Assembly: GCA_024707365.1 (NCBI GenBank) | Contig: JANPZV010000005.1 | Coordinates: 1,178,001 to 1,242,000 of the forward strand | Direction: 5' to 3' | Source of the DNA: Terricaulis sp. | GTDB lineage: Bacteria > Pseudomonadota > Alphaproteobacteria > Caulobacterales > Aquidulcibacteraceae | Length of the DNA stretch: 64,000 bases | Shown: positions 28,058 through 38,714 of the stretch, piece by piece | Layout: each line of letters opens with the position of its first letter | Position numbering within the stretch: position 1 is the stretch's first letter | Translations under genes and position numbers: made by a program | Notes under the pieces: model-generated | What the model was told of the DNA's origin: nothing | Databases searched by the model: none | What the model saw: the letters and a program-made list of their open reading frames with translations, nothing else

Positions 28058-30834
28058 AGTAATTGCCGTTCACAGGTTGGTTCAGGATCGGATAGGGGCT
28101 CGCCGGAGGATCTTGATCCAACAGGTTGTTGACCGCCCCGAACAGTCGAACGCTTTCAGTAAGATTGTATGAGCCGTACAGATTGAGATACGTCCGCGCC
28201 GGGATTGTATTGTTGTTGATCGTAAGGTTGGGCGCGGTGTTGTAAAGCACGTCCAGCTTGCCCGAGCTGATATAGATCGCTTGCAGCGTCACCGAGTAAT
28301 CGTCGGTGCGGAAGGTCTGCGAGAGGTTGCCGCGGAACGTCGGCAGGCCGCCGAAATTGGCCCAGCCGTTTTCACCCGCGCGGTTCACAACACTGCCCGT
28401 GCCGGTGTCGACGATTGAATCGGTTACGTACGTCCCGCTGAACGATGTTTGCATCGTGCCTGGGCCGAAATCGAACTGATAGTCGATCACGAGATCGTAG
28501 CCGGAGCTTGTGTAGCTGCCGATGTTCATCGCGGGCGCCGTCAAAGAGGTGGGGTTGCCCGCGTCATCGAACGTGAAGTAATCGCAGAACGATTGATTGC
28601 CCTGTGTGCAGAGCGTAGCGATGTTCGCCGTCGACAGGTTGGTGATGGCGCCGTCAATCTCGATATTGTAATAGTCGAGCGAAAGGCGCAGCCCTTGAAG
28701 CGCACCGCCCGGTTGGATCACGAATCCAAGCGTTGTCGTGTCCGCGAATTCGGGCTCGACGTTGGGGTTTCCTAGGCTGGTGTTCTGCGGGATGCTGGCG
28801 CTGCGGCCAAGCACAGTCACAACATTGCGCACGTTGGAGCCTGGGCTGAACAATTCGTTCAGCGCAGGCGCGCGGATGTCGCGTGAGCGCGTGGTGCGCA
28901 GGCGCAGCCAATCGGCCGGCTCCCAAACGGCGCCAATTTTTCCAAGCCGTTTGCCCGCCGGCGGTGCTGTATTCAGCGTAGCGGACGGCGGCGTTGAGAT
29001 CGAACAGGCGAGCGAACGCGGCATCGCGCGCCAAAGGAATGATCGCCTCGACATAGCCTTCGAGCACGTCGAACTTTCCGCTCCAAGGAACGGCGTTGCC
29101 CGCGCTCAGGAAGCCGTTTGAACCCCCGATCGCATCGGCGGTGAGCACCTCTTCTTCTTCGCGCCACTCAATGCCGGTTGAGGCTGACACCGGCCCCGCC
29201 CAGGTCGAGAACGGCTCGCCGCGCAGATTGGCCGCGAAAGCTTGCTGGATGTATTCCACGTCAAGCGTGCCGCCTTGATTGACATAGGCCCTTGCCTCTT
29301 CCGAAGGGGAGCCGTTGCCGAACATATTCAACGGCACGCAGCCTGCCGCTGCGGCGTTAAACGAAGGGCCCGGCAACGTCGCGCGGCACACGATGTTTCC
29401 CGAAATCGGATCTCTTACGGCGTCGAGCGCGAATTGGAGGTTCGCGGTGATTGGGTTGTTGCGCGTCAGCGAGCTGTAATCGTTGCGGCCGTAGGAATAA
29501 TGGACGTCCCAATCCCAACCGTCGCCGAACTCGCCTTCAAAGCCTGCGTTAAACCGCGGTGATTTGTTGGTCACGATATATTCGTTGACGCGCATATCCT
29601 GGCCGATGCGGCTCATCGTGAAGGATGTGATCCCCGCGCTGGCCATGGCGGTTTTGCACCTCGGCCGGCAGAAAAGCGTTGTCGTCGCGAATTGTTTGTG
29701 CGGTGAGCCGGATCGGCACGCCGGTCAGGTGGCCTTCGGACTCAGAGTAGCCCAAAGCGAAATGTCCACGGAGATTTGGCGTGAACTCGTACTCAAACCG
29801 GCCATAAGTGGTGAAGCGCTCGACGCGCGGCACAAGGTCTGTCCCGGTGATGATTGCGCTGCCTTCGCCGCCGATCATCAGCGCGCCGCTGCGCACCGAG
29901 CCGTATTCAAAGGGGCGTAGCGATCCATCGGGATTGAAGGTTTGGCCGTTCAGGAAAAGCCGGCCGGCCCGACGATGACGCCACCCGCACCGAGGGCGTT
30001 GTTGACATTGGTCGACATCAACAAGGCGGGCATGCCGTTCGTCGCCCACCCTGTGTTGTTGACGATCATCCACTGATTGCTGCCCCAATCGCGCGTGTAG
30101 ATATCCCGCACGCCGTCATTGCGGTCATAATCGCCGCTGATCACCAGATGCGCGCGATCGCTTAAGAAGCTTCTGCCGCCGACAAAGCCGATGCGAAGCG
30201 TTTCATTATCGCTCTCTTGGGAAATGCCCGCCTGCGCCCGGACTTCAAATCCATCCATCTGGCGCTTGAGCAAGATGTTGACGACGCCGGCGACGGCGTC
30301 TGAGCCGTATTGCGCCGAGGCGCCGCCAGTGACGACTTCGACGCGATCGATCATCAGAGTGGGGATGAGGTTCAAATCGGTCGTGGTTGGCACGTTCAAA
30401 TTGCTCGCCGGCGCAAACGGCACGATGCGTGAGCCGTTGACGAGCACGAGCGTGCGTTGGCCGCCAAGGCCGCGCAAATCGGCCGTCCATTGCGCCGGGC
30501 TCGAGGTGTTGGTGGCGTTGGCGCCGGGATTGCGGGTGCCTTTGAAAGCGGGGTTCTGCACCAGCACGGCGCCGATCCCGGTCGCCGCTTGGCGGTCCAC
30601 GAGTTCTGAATTGATGACAGCGGTTGGCGTCGGTGCGGCGAAGCCGCTGCGGGCTGCGCGCGAACCTGTCACGACCAGTTCATCGGACTCAGACGCGGCG
30701 GGCCGCGATTCTTGCGCCATCGCGGGAAGGGAGACCCCGAAGCCGGCGGTGACGGCTGTCGCCGCCAGCAGAAGATCGCGGAAAGTCCTGTCTTTGCCGT
30801 GAGCGCGCGCGCGATTGCTCTTTGATGCAGTCAT
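28008..30834 (-). CDS. TonB-dependent outer-membrane receptor 3 (three frameshifts)
   Basis: About 940 residues when joined. A signal peptide ends in LPAMAQ, followed by DELVVTGSRAARSG, plug motifs LVLVNGSRI and VTGGASAQYGSDAVAGVVN, and a barrel ending in QLGVHLRF. The frame is broken near 29960, 29655 and 28945, the last next to a TTTTT run; each piece continues the next without loss of receptor motifs (for example RDIRAPALNELFSPG and LSLDYYNIEIDGAI). This fits base-call errors better than decay. ATG 30834 has GGGAGGA upstream. It differs from receptors 1 and 2 in the plug. It shares a 201-base divergent promoter region with the LigI-like gene at 31036. Confidence 0.88.
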
Positions 30835-31035
30835 ATTTTCCTCCCCCCTGGCCGCAACACGCGGGTGGCTCGCCTTCGCCCAATCTTCGGAGGGTTGGCG
30901 GCCATCATTTTCTGTGGCTTATCATCAGCCAGGGTGATATTATCCTTCCGCGATGTCAACCAAAAAAGGCAAAGGACTAGACTTTTAGTGCCGGGTGCGT
31001 CTCATTGGTTTCACAGTGAGAGGGTCGCTCAAAAA

Positions 31036-31926
31036 ATGTATCGCAAGAAAGACGACGGGACGCCTTGGTTTTCAGCGCCGAAAGCCATGCTGCCGGCGCG
31101 GGCATGCGATGCGCACGCGCACGTTTTTGGCCCTTATGACCGTTTCCCGCTTGGTGAAGATCGCAGCTACACCCCGCCGGAGGCGAGCGCCGATGCACAT
31201 GCTGAAATGCTTGCCGGGCTGGGTTTTGAACGTGCGGTGATCGTTCAACCTTCCGCCTATGGCGACGACAATCGCTGCATTCTTGACGCAGTGGCGCGTG
31301 ACCCGGCGGGGCGGCGCGCCATTGGCGTGGCGCAACCATCTATCACGGATGAAGAACTTGCGGCGCTGGCGGCGGCGAAGCTCGCCGGGTTTCGTTTTGT
31401 CGAGCTCATCTCCAAGCGCTATGGCGGGCGACCGAAAGGCTCGTCAGGCTTTGCCGAGCTTGTGCAATTGGCGCCGCGGATGCGCGAGCATGGGATCCAC
31501 GCGCAACTTTTTCCGCGACATCGACGTTCGCCGACGCCGCGCAGGAGCTTTTAAAGCTCGATCTGCCGATCGCTTGACCATATGGCTTCCGCAGGCGCGG
31601 ACGAGGCCGATGTCAATCATCCGTCGTTTCAAACCGTGCTGGAATTGCTGCGCGATGGGCGGATATGGGTGAAGCTCACTGTTATTCGGCGATCTCAGAA
31701 TGGGCCGAATTATGAAGATGCGCGCCCATTCCACGAGGCGATGATCAAAGCCAACCCCAATCGCCTGCTTTGGGGCACAGATTGGCCGCTGGTGAATCTG
31801 GGGGAACGCACCCCTGATCTCGGCGCGCTGGTTGACCTGGCTGATGCCTGGCTCGACCAAGACGAGGGGCTGAAGCGCAAAATCTTCGTTGATAATCCCG
31901 CTGCGCTTTACGGGTTTGCCGCTTAG
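31036..31926 (+). CDS. LigI-like amidohydrolase (2-pyrone-4,6-dicarboxylate hydrolase family), frameshifted
   Basis: About 296 residues. It matches the protein at 52014 closely: ACDAHAHVFGPYDRFPL, RAVIVQPSAYG, DHMASAGAD, WVKLTV and WGTDWPLVNL, which are the metal and lactone-pocket positions of LigI. Two compensating frame changes lie near 31512 (after a TTTTT run) and 31577; between them a third frame reads FADAAQELLKLDLP, exactly as in the paralogue. LigI opens the lactone PDC to 4-oxalomesaconate in protocatechuate 4,5-cleavage. The gene is convergent with the LigB-type dioxygenase, only 4 bases between stops, and divergent from receptor 3. A related amidohydrolase activity, such as C-C hydrolase of the LigY kind, cannot be excluded. 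Confidence 0.8.
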
Positions 31927-31930
31927 CCCA

Positions 31931-32921
31931 TCAAGACCAGATCGCGAACGCTACACCAGTGCCTGTGCCGGCGGGCGTCCGGTAGCAGGGCAGGTACTCG
32001 CTCCATGTGAGATCGAGATGTTCGACCGCGCCTGCCGTGCAAATCCAGTTGCGGATTTCGGAGCTACCGGAATTGAGTTTCGCGCGGCTGATCGCTGTGA
32101 TGGCTTGCGCGTCTTTGCGCCCGAGAGCCTCGAGCAATCCGCGATCAAGCTCTTCGTCTACGGTGAAATGGCTAAGCCCGCCCGAGGCGATGATCCCGAC
32201 GCGTAAGTCCGGCGCAAAAGACGCGACACCGGCGGCGATTGCCCGCCCGATGTCGTAACACCGTTTGGGTGTCGGCTGGTTGGGCGGATAGTAGGTATTG
32301 AGGCAGACGGGAATGATGGGCGTGATCTTATCGCCCATCAATCGCTTATGAATAAAGGCGAACGCATGGCCCTCGCCTTCGCCGTCAGGCAATTTGTTTG
32401 AGGTCGAGACGTCGATCTCCTGATCAATCAGCGATGCGATCAGGTGTGACGCCAATTCAGCATGGACGGGGAAATCGCGCGCGCCCTCGGCCTCATAATA
32501 GCCTGCACGCGCGCGCTGGAACCATTCAAGCTTGTTTGGCTTCGTGAGGTGGCGCGGCGTGTTGCGGATGGTTTGCCCGTAATAGATCAGCAGGCTTGGG
32601 AGATTGTCTTCGTGATAGAGTTCTTTCTGGTCGTCGCCGATCACGATCAGCGCATCGAGATTGGCGTCGGCTATGGTTTTGGTTAGGCGCTCCACGTTTT
32701 CCTGGGCTTTTGCGTAGCGCGTCTTGAGAACCTCGGGCGCGATCTGCGCGTGAATGTCTGTGGGCGCGCGCGCCAGAAGCTCGGCATAGGTGGCGGGGCG
32801 GCCTTCTTTATCGAGAAAGCCGCCCTTTTCGTCGCGCTCTACAAAAAGATCCCACTCATCCGATTCCGTATTGAGCATCGGTGTGTGTGAGGAGCCAAAG
32901 CCTACCGACAATTTTCGCCAT
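31931..32921 (-). CDS. Class III extradiol dioxygenase, LigB family
   Basis: About 330 residues, the catalytic LigB fold as a single chain. The first metal histidine is in GFGSSHTPML, a middle block reads VIGDDQKELYHEDN, and the catalytic histidine is in ASGGLSHF. No LigA-like small subunit is fused or adjacent, unlike protocatechuate 4,5-dioxygenase LigAB or gallate dioxygenase; biaryl dioxygenase LigZ is also a single chain of this size. The natural start is probably ATG 32921 (MAKIVG) with one extra base near 32902; otherwise TTG 32911 is used. It lies 22 bases after the permease gene in the same operon, so it probably cleaves the ring of the imported diol. Confidence 0.85.
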
Positions 32922-32943
32922 GATGCCTATCCGTCCCGAGTGT

Positions 32944-34295
32944 CTAGTGCGTTTGCGGTGAGGCGCCCGCGTCCGCGTTGTTCTTGGCCGTGTCTTTGAC
33001 CAAACTCCAGATCGCAAACGCCCCGATAAGCGCGCATGCAGCGAATACGGCGTAAAAGGCTTGCCGCTCCCAGCCTATCGCCATCAACACGCCGCCGAGA
33101 TAGGGGCCGAGCACGGCGCCGATCCGGCCAAATCCAATCACAAAGCCCGTGCCTGTGCTGCGCAATTCCGGCGGATAGAAGCGGACGATGGTGATCATCA
33201 TGCCGGTGAAGGCTCCTTGCATGAAGAAGCTGGTCAAGCCCGCGACAGCAGCATCGAGCCTGGCTCTGCGGGCATCAGGCCGAGTGTCAGCAGCGAAGCG
33301 GCTGCGCCGGCCATGTACGCGCCGGTGAGCCGGGCTGAGCCGAAGGTGGAGGCGAAGATCCCCATTGAGATATTGCCAATGAGCGAGCCAAGGCCGGTGA
33401 CGGTGTGGCTCGAGAGCGCGGCGTGCTCAGGCAGGCCTGCATCCGCGAGCACGGCCGGCGTCCATTGGAACTGGAAATAGCTGATAATGTAGTAGGCGAA
33501 CGCCATCAGCAGCAGCAGCAAGCTCGGGCGGCGCAAAGCCGGAATGAGCACCGCACTGACATTTTGGCCGGTTTTCTTGGCGTTGATGGTCGGCGGCGGC
33601 TCCGGCAGCGCCGCCAGTTCAGGCTGGCGCAACTTGCGGAGCGTTGAATTGGCGCGCGCCAGGGCGTTCTTTGGCCGGCGCGCGATCAGAAATTCGAGCG
33701 ATTCCGGCAACAGCAAAAGCACCAGCAGGCAGAGCACGGCGCTAGAAATGCCGCCCGTGGCGAAAATGCCCTGCCAGCCAAACGCTTCAACCAGCGGCAC
33801 AGTGATAAGGCCGCTGATCGTGGTGCCTACGGCAAAGCCGCTATGCAGCAAGGCCACGAAAATGTTGCCTAGGCGCTGATTTGTGTACTCCACCATCATC
33901 ACGTTCAGGCTGACGATCATGGTGCCAAGGCCGATACCGGTGCAGAAACGCAGGATTGTCAGGGTTTCGACGTTGCCTGCGATTACGGAGGCGGTCATCG
34001 CGGCGGCGATAAAGCCCATGGCGGAAAAAATGATGGTGCGGCGCCCGAAGCGATCGGCCAACGGGGCGAGCAGAATGGAACCCACCACCATGCCGATCGC
34101 CTGCGCGCTGAACGCGATGCCAAGCATATCGGGGCTGACGTTCCAATCGTTCCGGATCAGCGGCGCCGCGTTCGACATCGAGGCGGCGTCATAGCCATCG
34201 GAGATGTTCATGATGATGCAGAGCGCTACGACGACATATTGAAAGATCGTCATCGGCCGTGAGGCGATCATCGCTCTGAATTCAGCCTGGTTCAT
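32944..34295 (-). CDS. MFS permease 3, aromatic acid:H+ symporter type (frameshifted)
   Basis: Twelve-helix permease. TM1 holds MNISDGYDAASMSNAAP and the loop motif is PLADRFGRR, as in AAHS carriers. ATG 34295 (MNQAEFRAMIA) was chosen over an upstream start because of the GGAAAAGAG ribosome site. The frame breaks near 33242 after SMLLSRA and resumes as GLTSFFMQGAFTGM. It precedes the LigB-type dioxygenase in a two-gene minus operon, so the cargo is presumably the ring-cleavage substrate or its precursor. Divergent from the Tat-exported EthD gene, with a CTTAGA palindrome between them. Confidence 0.87.
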
Positions 34296-34452
34296 TTCTC
34301 TTTTCCGCCCCCACTTGCCTTCAAAGGTCAAAAGTATGATTTATAGAAAAAAGTAACAGCGGGCAGTCAGCCCTGCAAGGCGGAAATAATTGGGATGGCG
34401 AGCGGGCGGCGCCCGGCGGCGTTGCATGCCGAAGGCAAATAGGTCAAAAAAC

Positions 34453-34466
34453 CAGTTCTTAGACTG
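34453..34466. promoter_or_regulatory. Candidate operator CAGT-TCTTAG-ACTG
   Basis: An inverted repeat in the divergent region between permease 3 and the EthD/aldolase operon, 46 bases before the EthD start. It shares the TCT-T-AGA centre with sites at 51297 and 55864, also in divergent regions beside EthD or permease genes. Confidence 0.4.
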
Positions 34467-34512
34467 AGAAACTCGAGCGGGGCAGCCCGTATGGGTGCGC
34501 AGGGAGGGCCAA

Positions 34513-35328
34513 ATGACGGACATTCAGGGTGGTTTCACGCGGCGCGGCTTTATGGCTGGCGGGGCGGTCATGGCCGCAGGTTGCGCAGGGGGGCATGTGA
34601 GCGAGGCCGGATCGGCCGTCGCCGCGGCGCCGGCTGAGCGAATCGTAAAATCCATGACTTTGCTTGTCCGGCCGCAAGGTTGGAGCCACCTCGAATTCAT
34701 GCGTTATTGGCTCGACGTGCACGCGCCGATGGCGCTCAATATTCCGGGCATGACGGGCATGGTCTGCGCCGAAGTTCTGGGGCCGACGCGGCGGCGGCTC
34801 GATATTCCGCGCGGCGAAGAGATCGAGATCGACGGCATCGCGGAATCTTGGAAGCTTGAGTCCAATTATCCCAGCAATCCCGATGCGCCGCCGGAGGCGC
34901 GCGCGTGGTACAATGACGGGCCAAAATTTGTTGGCCAAATCCGCGGTTTTCGCGTGCGCGAGAATGTGATCATGCGCCCGCGCCGCGGCGGCAAGGGGCT
35001 CGTCTCGCTTCTGAACCGCAAGCCCGAGCACACGCGCGAGCAGTTTGAGCAGCATTGGGTTGGCGTGCATGGGCCGATGGCGCGCAACGTTCCGGAAGTG
35101 GAGGGCCTGATCCTCAACCAGATCGAGCGCGTCGCGTCGCGTGATGATATTCCGCCGCTGCATGGATATGACGACATCGATGGCATCGCGGAATCCTGGC
35201 ATGTCGATCAAAGCTATCCAGGCGTGACCTCGCCGGAGGGCCAAGCGTGGTATGCGGATGGCGCGTCCCATATCGGCATGGCGCGTGGCTATTTTACGCA
35301 GGAACACGTGATTATTGAGCCGCGCTAA
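34513..35328 (+). CDS. Tat-exported two-domain EthD-family lipoprotein 1
   Basis: A 271-residue protein with two tandem EthD (dimeric alpha/beta-barrel) domains, about residues 48-155 and 160-271. Each has the family pattern: WLDVHAPMALNIPGMTGM and HWVGVHGPMARNVPEVEGL. The N terminus has the twin-arginine motif TRRGFMAGG and a following AAGC lipobox, so it should be folded in the cytoplasm and anchored outside. EthD proteins are small accessory or enzymatic proteins of ether and quinone catabolism with poorly defined chemistry. ATG 34513 has GGGAGGG upstream. It is the first gene of an operon with three aldolase paralogues. Two related genes are at 55.0-56.7 kb. Confidence 0.8.
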   Translation: MTDIQGGFTRRGFMAGGAVMAAGCAGGHVSEAGSAVAAAPAERIVKSMTLLVRPQGWSHLEFMRYWLDVHAPMALNIPGMTGMVCAEVLGPTRRRLDIPRGEEIEIDGIAESWKLESNYPSNPDAPPEARAWYNDGPKFVGQIRGFRVRENVIMRPRRGGKGLVSLLNRKPEHTREQFEQHWVGVHGPMARNVPEVEGLILNQIERVASRDDIPPLHGYDDIDGIAESWHVDQSYPGVTSPEGQAWYADGASHIGMARGYFTQEHVIIEPR

Positions 35329-35344
35329 GGCGCTGAGGTGAACG

Positions 35345-36018
35345 ATGAGTGATGATGTGGCGCAGCGCCTGGCGCGCCTTGATGTTTGCGGGTTATCGGA
35401 CGCGCTCGATCAATTGGGGCTGCCGTCGGCGATTAGCGGCATTGCGCCGCGTTCGGTGCGCAAGCGCATATCGGGCCGCGTGATCACGGTGCGTCTCGCT
35501 GCGGGGGCGCCGCCCGCCGATGCGCCGCCGCGTCACCTCTGCACGCATGCGATTGAAATCGCCTCCGCAGGGGATGTCATCGTGGTTGAGCAGGCAACGG
35601 GCGTCAACGCGGCGGGCTGGGGCGGAATATTGTCAAACGCCGCACGCCTCAAAGGCATTGCAGGCGTTATCGTCGAAGGCCCGGCGCGAGACTTAGACGA
35701 GGCCGCCGATATTGGCTTTCCTGTCTTCAGCCGCGAGACGACGGCCCGAACGGCGCGGGGACGGGTCTTTGAATTGGCGACCGGAGAGCGATCGAGGTCG
35801 GCGGGGTTACGGTTGCGAGCGGCGATTATATCGCTGCGGATTCGAGTGGCGTCGCGTGCATTCGCACGTCCGACATAGAGGCCGTGCTCGCCGCGGCCGA
35901 GAAAATCGCCGCGCGAGAAGCGGCGATGACAAAGGACGTCCTTGCCGGAAAGCCTGCGCACGAGGTGATGGGCGCGAGCTATGAGCAGATGCTCACAAAG
36001 AGCGGAGATCGGGCATGA
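35345..36018 (+). CDS. RraA/LigK-family aldolase paralogue 1 (frameshifted)
   Basis: About 224 residues. The family site GWGGILSNAARLKGIAG followed by VEGPARDLDEA and GFPVFSR corresponds to the glycine-rich turn and Arg-Asp pair that bind pyruvate and metal in 4-carboxy-4-hydroxy-2-oxoadipate aldolases. The frame breaks near 35793; one added base gives IEVGGVTVASGDYIAAD and a normal C terminus. The stop at 36016 overlaps the next ATG. These class II aldolases split CHA or HMG into pyruvate plus oxaloacetate or pyruvate, the last step of 4,5-cleavage. The GxxxRD motif is kept, so activity is likely. Confidence 0.82.
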
Positions 36019-36668
36019 GCGATGCAAACGTCGAACGCGCATCGAAACTGGACACGGCCACGTTGAGCGATGCGCTCGACAAGCTCGGAATAGCCGGCCA
36101 ATGCCTTGACATCAAACCGCTGGATCATCGCTTCCGCATGGCTGGCAGGGCTTTTACGCTGCAATACGCGCCGGCGGGAAAGCCAGCGGGGACGGTTGGC
36201 GATTATATCGACGATGCGCCGGATGGCGCGGTCATCGCGCTGGACAATGGCGGGCGCGCAAACGCGACTGTCTGGGGCGATATTCTGACATTCGTGGCGC
36301 ACAAACGCGGCCTTGCGGGCACGGTGATCGATGGCGCATGCCGTGACACGCACTTGGCGCTCGATCTGAATTACCCGATTTACAGCCGCTCATACTCAAT
36401 GCGCACGGGTAAGGATCGCGTGCAGCTGGAAGCGACTCAAACGCCGATCACGATCGGCGAAGCGCGCGTGGCCCCAGGTGACATTTTGCGCGGCGATTCC
36501 GATGGTGTTGTTGCGATTCCGCGCGAGCACGAAGAGGCGGTGCTGGCGACCGCAGAGGCCATCGAGAAAGCGGAGAATGAAATTCGTGCGGCTGTCGCCA
36601 AAGGCGAGCGGCTCACGGATGTGCGCCGCAGGCTTCAATACCACTTATTGCAGCGAAAAGAGGATTGA
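36015..36668 (+). CDS. RraA/LigK-family aldolase paralogue 2
   Basis: A 217-residue intact family member. It opens with TATLSDALDKLGI, carries VWGDILTFVAHKRGLAG then IDGACRDTHLAL and NYPIYSR, with the Arg-Asp pair in place. The substrate-binding loops differ from paralogues 1 and 3 (for example SYSMRTGKDRVQLEA), which argues against simple dosage and for different substrates. It is coupled to paralogue 1 by ATGA and followed by paralogue 3 within 2 bases. A long basic C-terminal tail ends in HLLQRKED. The reaction class, retro-aldol release of pyruvate, follows from the family; the exact substrate does not. Confidence 0.87.
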   Translation: MSDANVERASKLDTATLSDALDKLGIAGQCLDIKPLDHRFRMAGRAFTLQYAPAGKPAGTVGDYIDDAPDGAVIALDNGGRANATVWGDILTFVAHKRGLAGTVIDGACRDTHLALDLNYPIYSRSYSMRTGKDRVQLEATQTPITIGEARVAPGDILRGDSDGVVAIPREHEEAVLATAEAIEKAENEIRAAVAKGERLTDVRRRLQYHLLQRKED

Positions 36669-36670
36669 AC

Positions 36671-37302
36671 GTGATCAACGCGGATGAGATCGCGCAGGCG
36701 CGGAAATTCGGCGCAGCCACGCTGCACGAGGCGGCGGGGCGCATCGGGGCGCTGCCCGGCGCGCTGCAGGCCATCGACCCAAGTTTCGGCGTCGCTGGGC
36801 GCGCCTTCACCATCCATGGGCCGGGGGGCGACAATCTTTGGATCCACCGCGCGCTCTATCTGGCTCAGCCCGGCGATATTCTCGTTGTATGCACCAGCGG
36901 CGGCCATGAATTTGGCTATTGGGGCGAGATTCTGAACGAGGCGGCAATCGCGCGCGGCCTCGGCGGGCTGGTGATTGATGGCGGGGTGCGCGATGTTGCG
37001 GCGCTCAGGCGCGCATCGTTCCCGGTGTTCGCGCGCGGCCATTGCATTCGCGGCACGGGCAAGGATCACGGCGCCATCGCGTGGCTTAATAAGCCGATCC
37101 AGATCGGCGACGTTGTCATTGCATCTGGCGATTTGATCGTGGGCGATGTGGATGGCGTCGTGGCGATTCCGCCGCGGACGTTGCGCGCGTGCTTGAGCGT
37201 TCTAAAGCGCGCGAAGACGATGAGGTCGAAAAGATCGAAAAAATTCGCGCCGGCGCGCGAACGATTGATCTTTACAACTTTGGCTCTGGCGCCCTGCGTT
37301 AA
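36671..37302 (+). CDS. RraA/LigK-family aldolase paralogue 3 (frameshifted)
   Basis: About 210 residues, closest in motif to known CHA/HMG aldolases: YWGEILNEAAIARGLGG, IDGGVRDVAAL, FPVFARGHCIRGTGKDH and GDVDGVVAIPP. Start GTG 36671 follows AGAGGA. One missing G near 37172 shifts the frame; the corrected reading continues ADVARVLERSK and ends LYNFGSGALR at 37302. Its stop overlaps the stop of the convergent CoA-transferase gene. Of the three paralogues it is the best candidate for LigK, the aldolase/oxaloacetate decarboxylase that follows LigJ. The aldolases thus stand 11 kb from ligJ, in a separate operon. Confidence 0.87.
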
Positions 37303-38489
37303 GGAGGGGGCTTGCGCGCGGATAGTTCAGCCAGAATTTCGTCCGTGTGTTCTCCCAAACGCGGTGGCGCGCGCGAATATGTGACGGGCGCATTCAGAAA
37401 ACGCATGGGGCTTGCGACAAGCGGTATCGCCCCATCGCCGGGCCGGTCGAGGTGGATGAGCATGTCGCGATGCGCCACCTGAGGATCGGCGAACACTTCG
37501 GGCACGGTGTTGATCGGCGTGCAGGGCACGCCAGCCGCCTCAAGCCGTTCTGACCATGCGTGCATGTCATCGGACGCAAAAATCTCGCGGATCAGCGGCA
37601 GCAAGACCGCCTGGTGCTCCACCCGCCCGCCATTGGTGCGAAAGCGCTGATCGCTGGCGAGGTCTGGGCGGCCGATCACCTCGCAAAATTTCTCAAATTG
37701 CCTGTCGTTGCCGACGACGAGGACGACATATCCATCGCGGCAGGCGAAAACATCCTGCGGCTGGATGTTTGGATGCTTGTTGCCGGCGCGCTTGGGCGGC
37801 TTGCCGGAGATAAGGTAGTTCATCGCCTGATTGGCGAGTGAGCCAACCATGACGTCCAGCATGGCGATGTCGATAAATTCGCCTTCGCCGGTCTGATCGC
37901 GGCGCGAGAGGGCGGCAAGCACTGCGATGGCGGCATACATGCCCGTCATCAAATCCACCACTGGAACGCCGACTTTTTGCGGGCCGCCGCCAGGCTCGCC
38001 GTCCGCTTCGCCGGTGACGCTCATCAGGCCGCCCATGGCCTGGATCATGAAATCGTAAGCCGCTTGCGGTGCGCGCGGGCCGCTCTGGCCAAAGCCTGTG
38101 ATCGCGCAATAGATGATGTCAGGCTTGACCGCGCGAAGGCTTGTGTAGTCGAGGCCATAGCGCGCGAGTGCGCCAACTTTGAAATTTTCAAGGACAATGT
38201 CGCTCTCGGCGGCAATCTCGCGCACGATTTTCTGGCCTTCGGCGCTGGCGAGGTCGAGTGCGATGGAGCGCTTGCCGCGGTTGGCTGCGAGGTAATAGCC
38301 GGCATCGCCGCGCGCGCCGGCTATATCAGCCGTGAAGGGCGGGCCCCAGCTGCGGGTGTCATCGCCGCCCTCCGGGCGCTCGACTTTGATGACGTCCGCG
38401 CCCAGATCGGCGAGAATTTGGCCCGCCCATGGGCCGGCGAGGATGCGACTGAGGTCAAGAACCTTGAGGTGGCTGAGTGGTCCCGGCAA
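37299..38489 (-). CDS. Class III CoA-transferase (CaiB/BaiF family)
   Basis: About 396 residues. The family blocks LDLSRILAGPWAGQILADLG, NRGKRSIALDL and the catalytic aspartate in VGVPVVDLMTGMYA are all present, with a full C-terminal domain. I place the start at TTG 38489 (LPGPLSHLKVLDL), which has a GGAGAG site and matches the usual family length; the open frame to 38609 would add 40 residues without homology. These enzymes move CoA between carboxylic acids, here presumably activating an aromatic or ring-fission acid. It is convergent with the aldolases and divergent from the GntR gene, so GntR may control it. Confidence 0.87.
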   Translation of the reverse strand: MPGPLSHLKVLDLSRILAGPWAGQILADLGADVIKVERPEGGDDTRSWGPPFTADIAGARGDAGYYLAANRGKRSIALDLASAEGQKIVREIAAESDIVLENFKVGALARYGLDYTSLRAVKPDIIYCAITGFGQSGPRAPQAAYDFMIQAMGGLMSVTGEADGEPGGGPQKVGVPVVDLMTGMYAAIAVLAALSRRDQTGEGEFIDIAMLDVMVGSLANQAMNYLISGKPPKRAGNKHPNIQPQDVFACRDGYVVLVVGNDRQFEKFCEVIGRPDLASDQRFRTNGGRVEHQAVLLPLIREIFASDDMHAWSERLEAAGVPCTPINTVPEVFADPQVAHRDMLIHLDRPGDGAIPLVASPMRFLNAPVTYSRAPPRLGEHTDEILAELSARKPPP

Positions 38490-38636
38490 ATGCCTGCTCT
38501 CCGTAGCGCCATCGGGGCGGCGCGCGCCTGCACGCAAAAATGCTAAAGCCCAGCTATATGGATGAACTGACGGCCTGGCAATTGGCGGACGGCATGGGAT
38601 TGGTCCCAATATTCACTGTGCGCCGCTGGGCCAGAC

Positions 38637-38651
38637 TAGATACATGATCTA
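38637..38651. promoter_or_regulatory. Candidate operator TAGAT-N5-ATCTA
   Basis: Inverted repeat with five-base arms and a five-base spacer, 63 bases before the GntR gene and in the divergent region with the CoA-transferase gene. The size fits a GntR/HutC operator. Inference only. Confidence 0.4.
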
Positions 38652-38714
38652 AACTATGCGAACTTTCGTGTTCACGCCGATGCGGCAAGATTCTACAGCT
38701 AAGGGGCTGATTTT

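Noticed and set aside
28008-30834. TonB receptor 3 as a decayed pseudogene
   Set aside because: All motifs survive in order and the three breaks match the error pattern seen across the window, so sequencing error is more likely.
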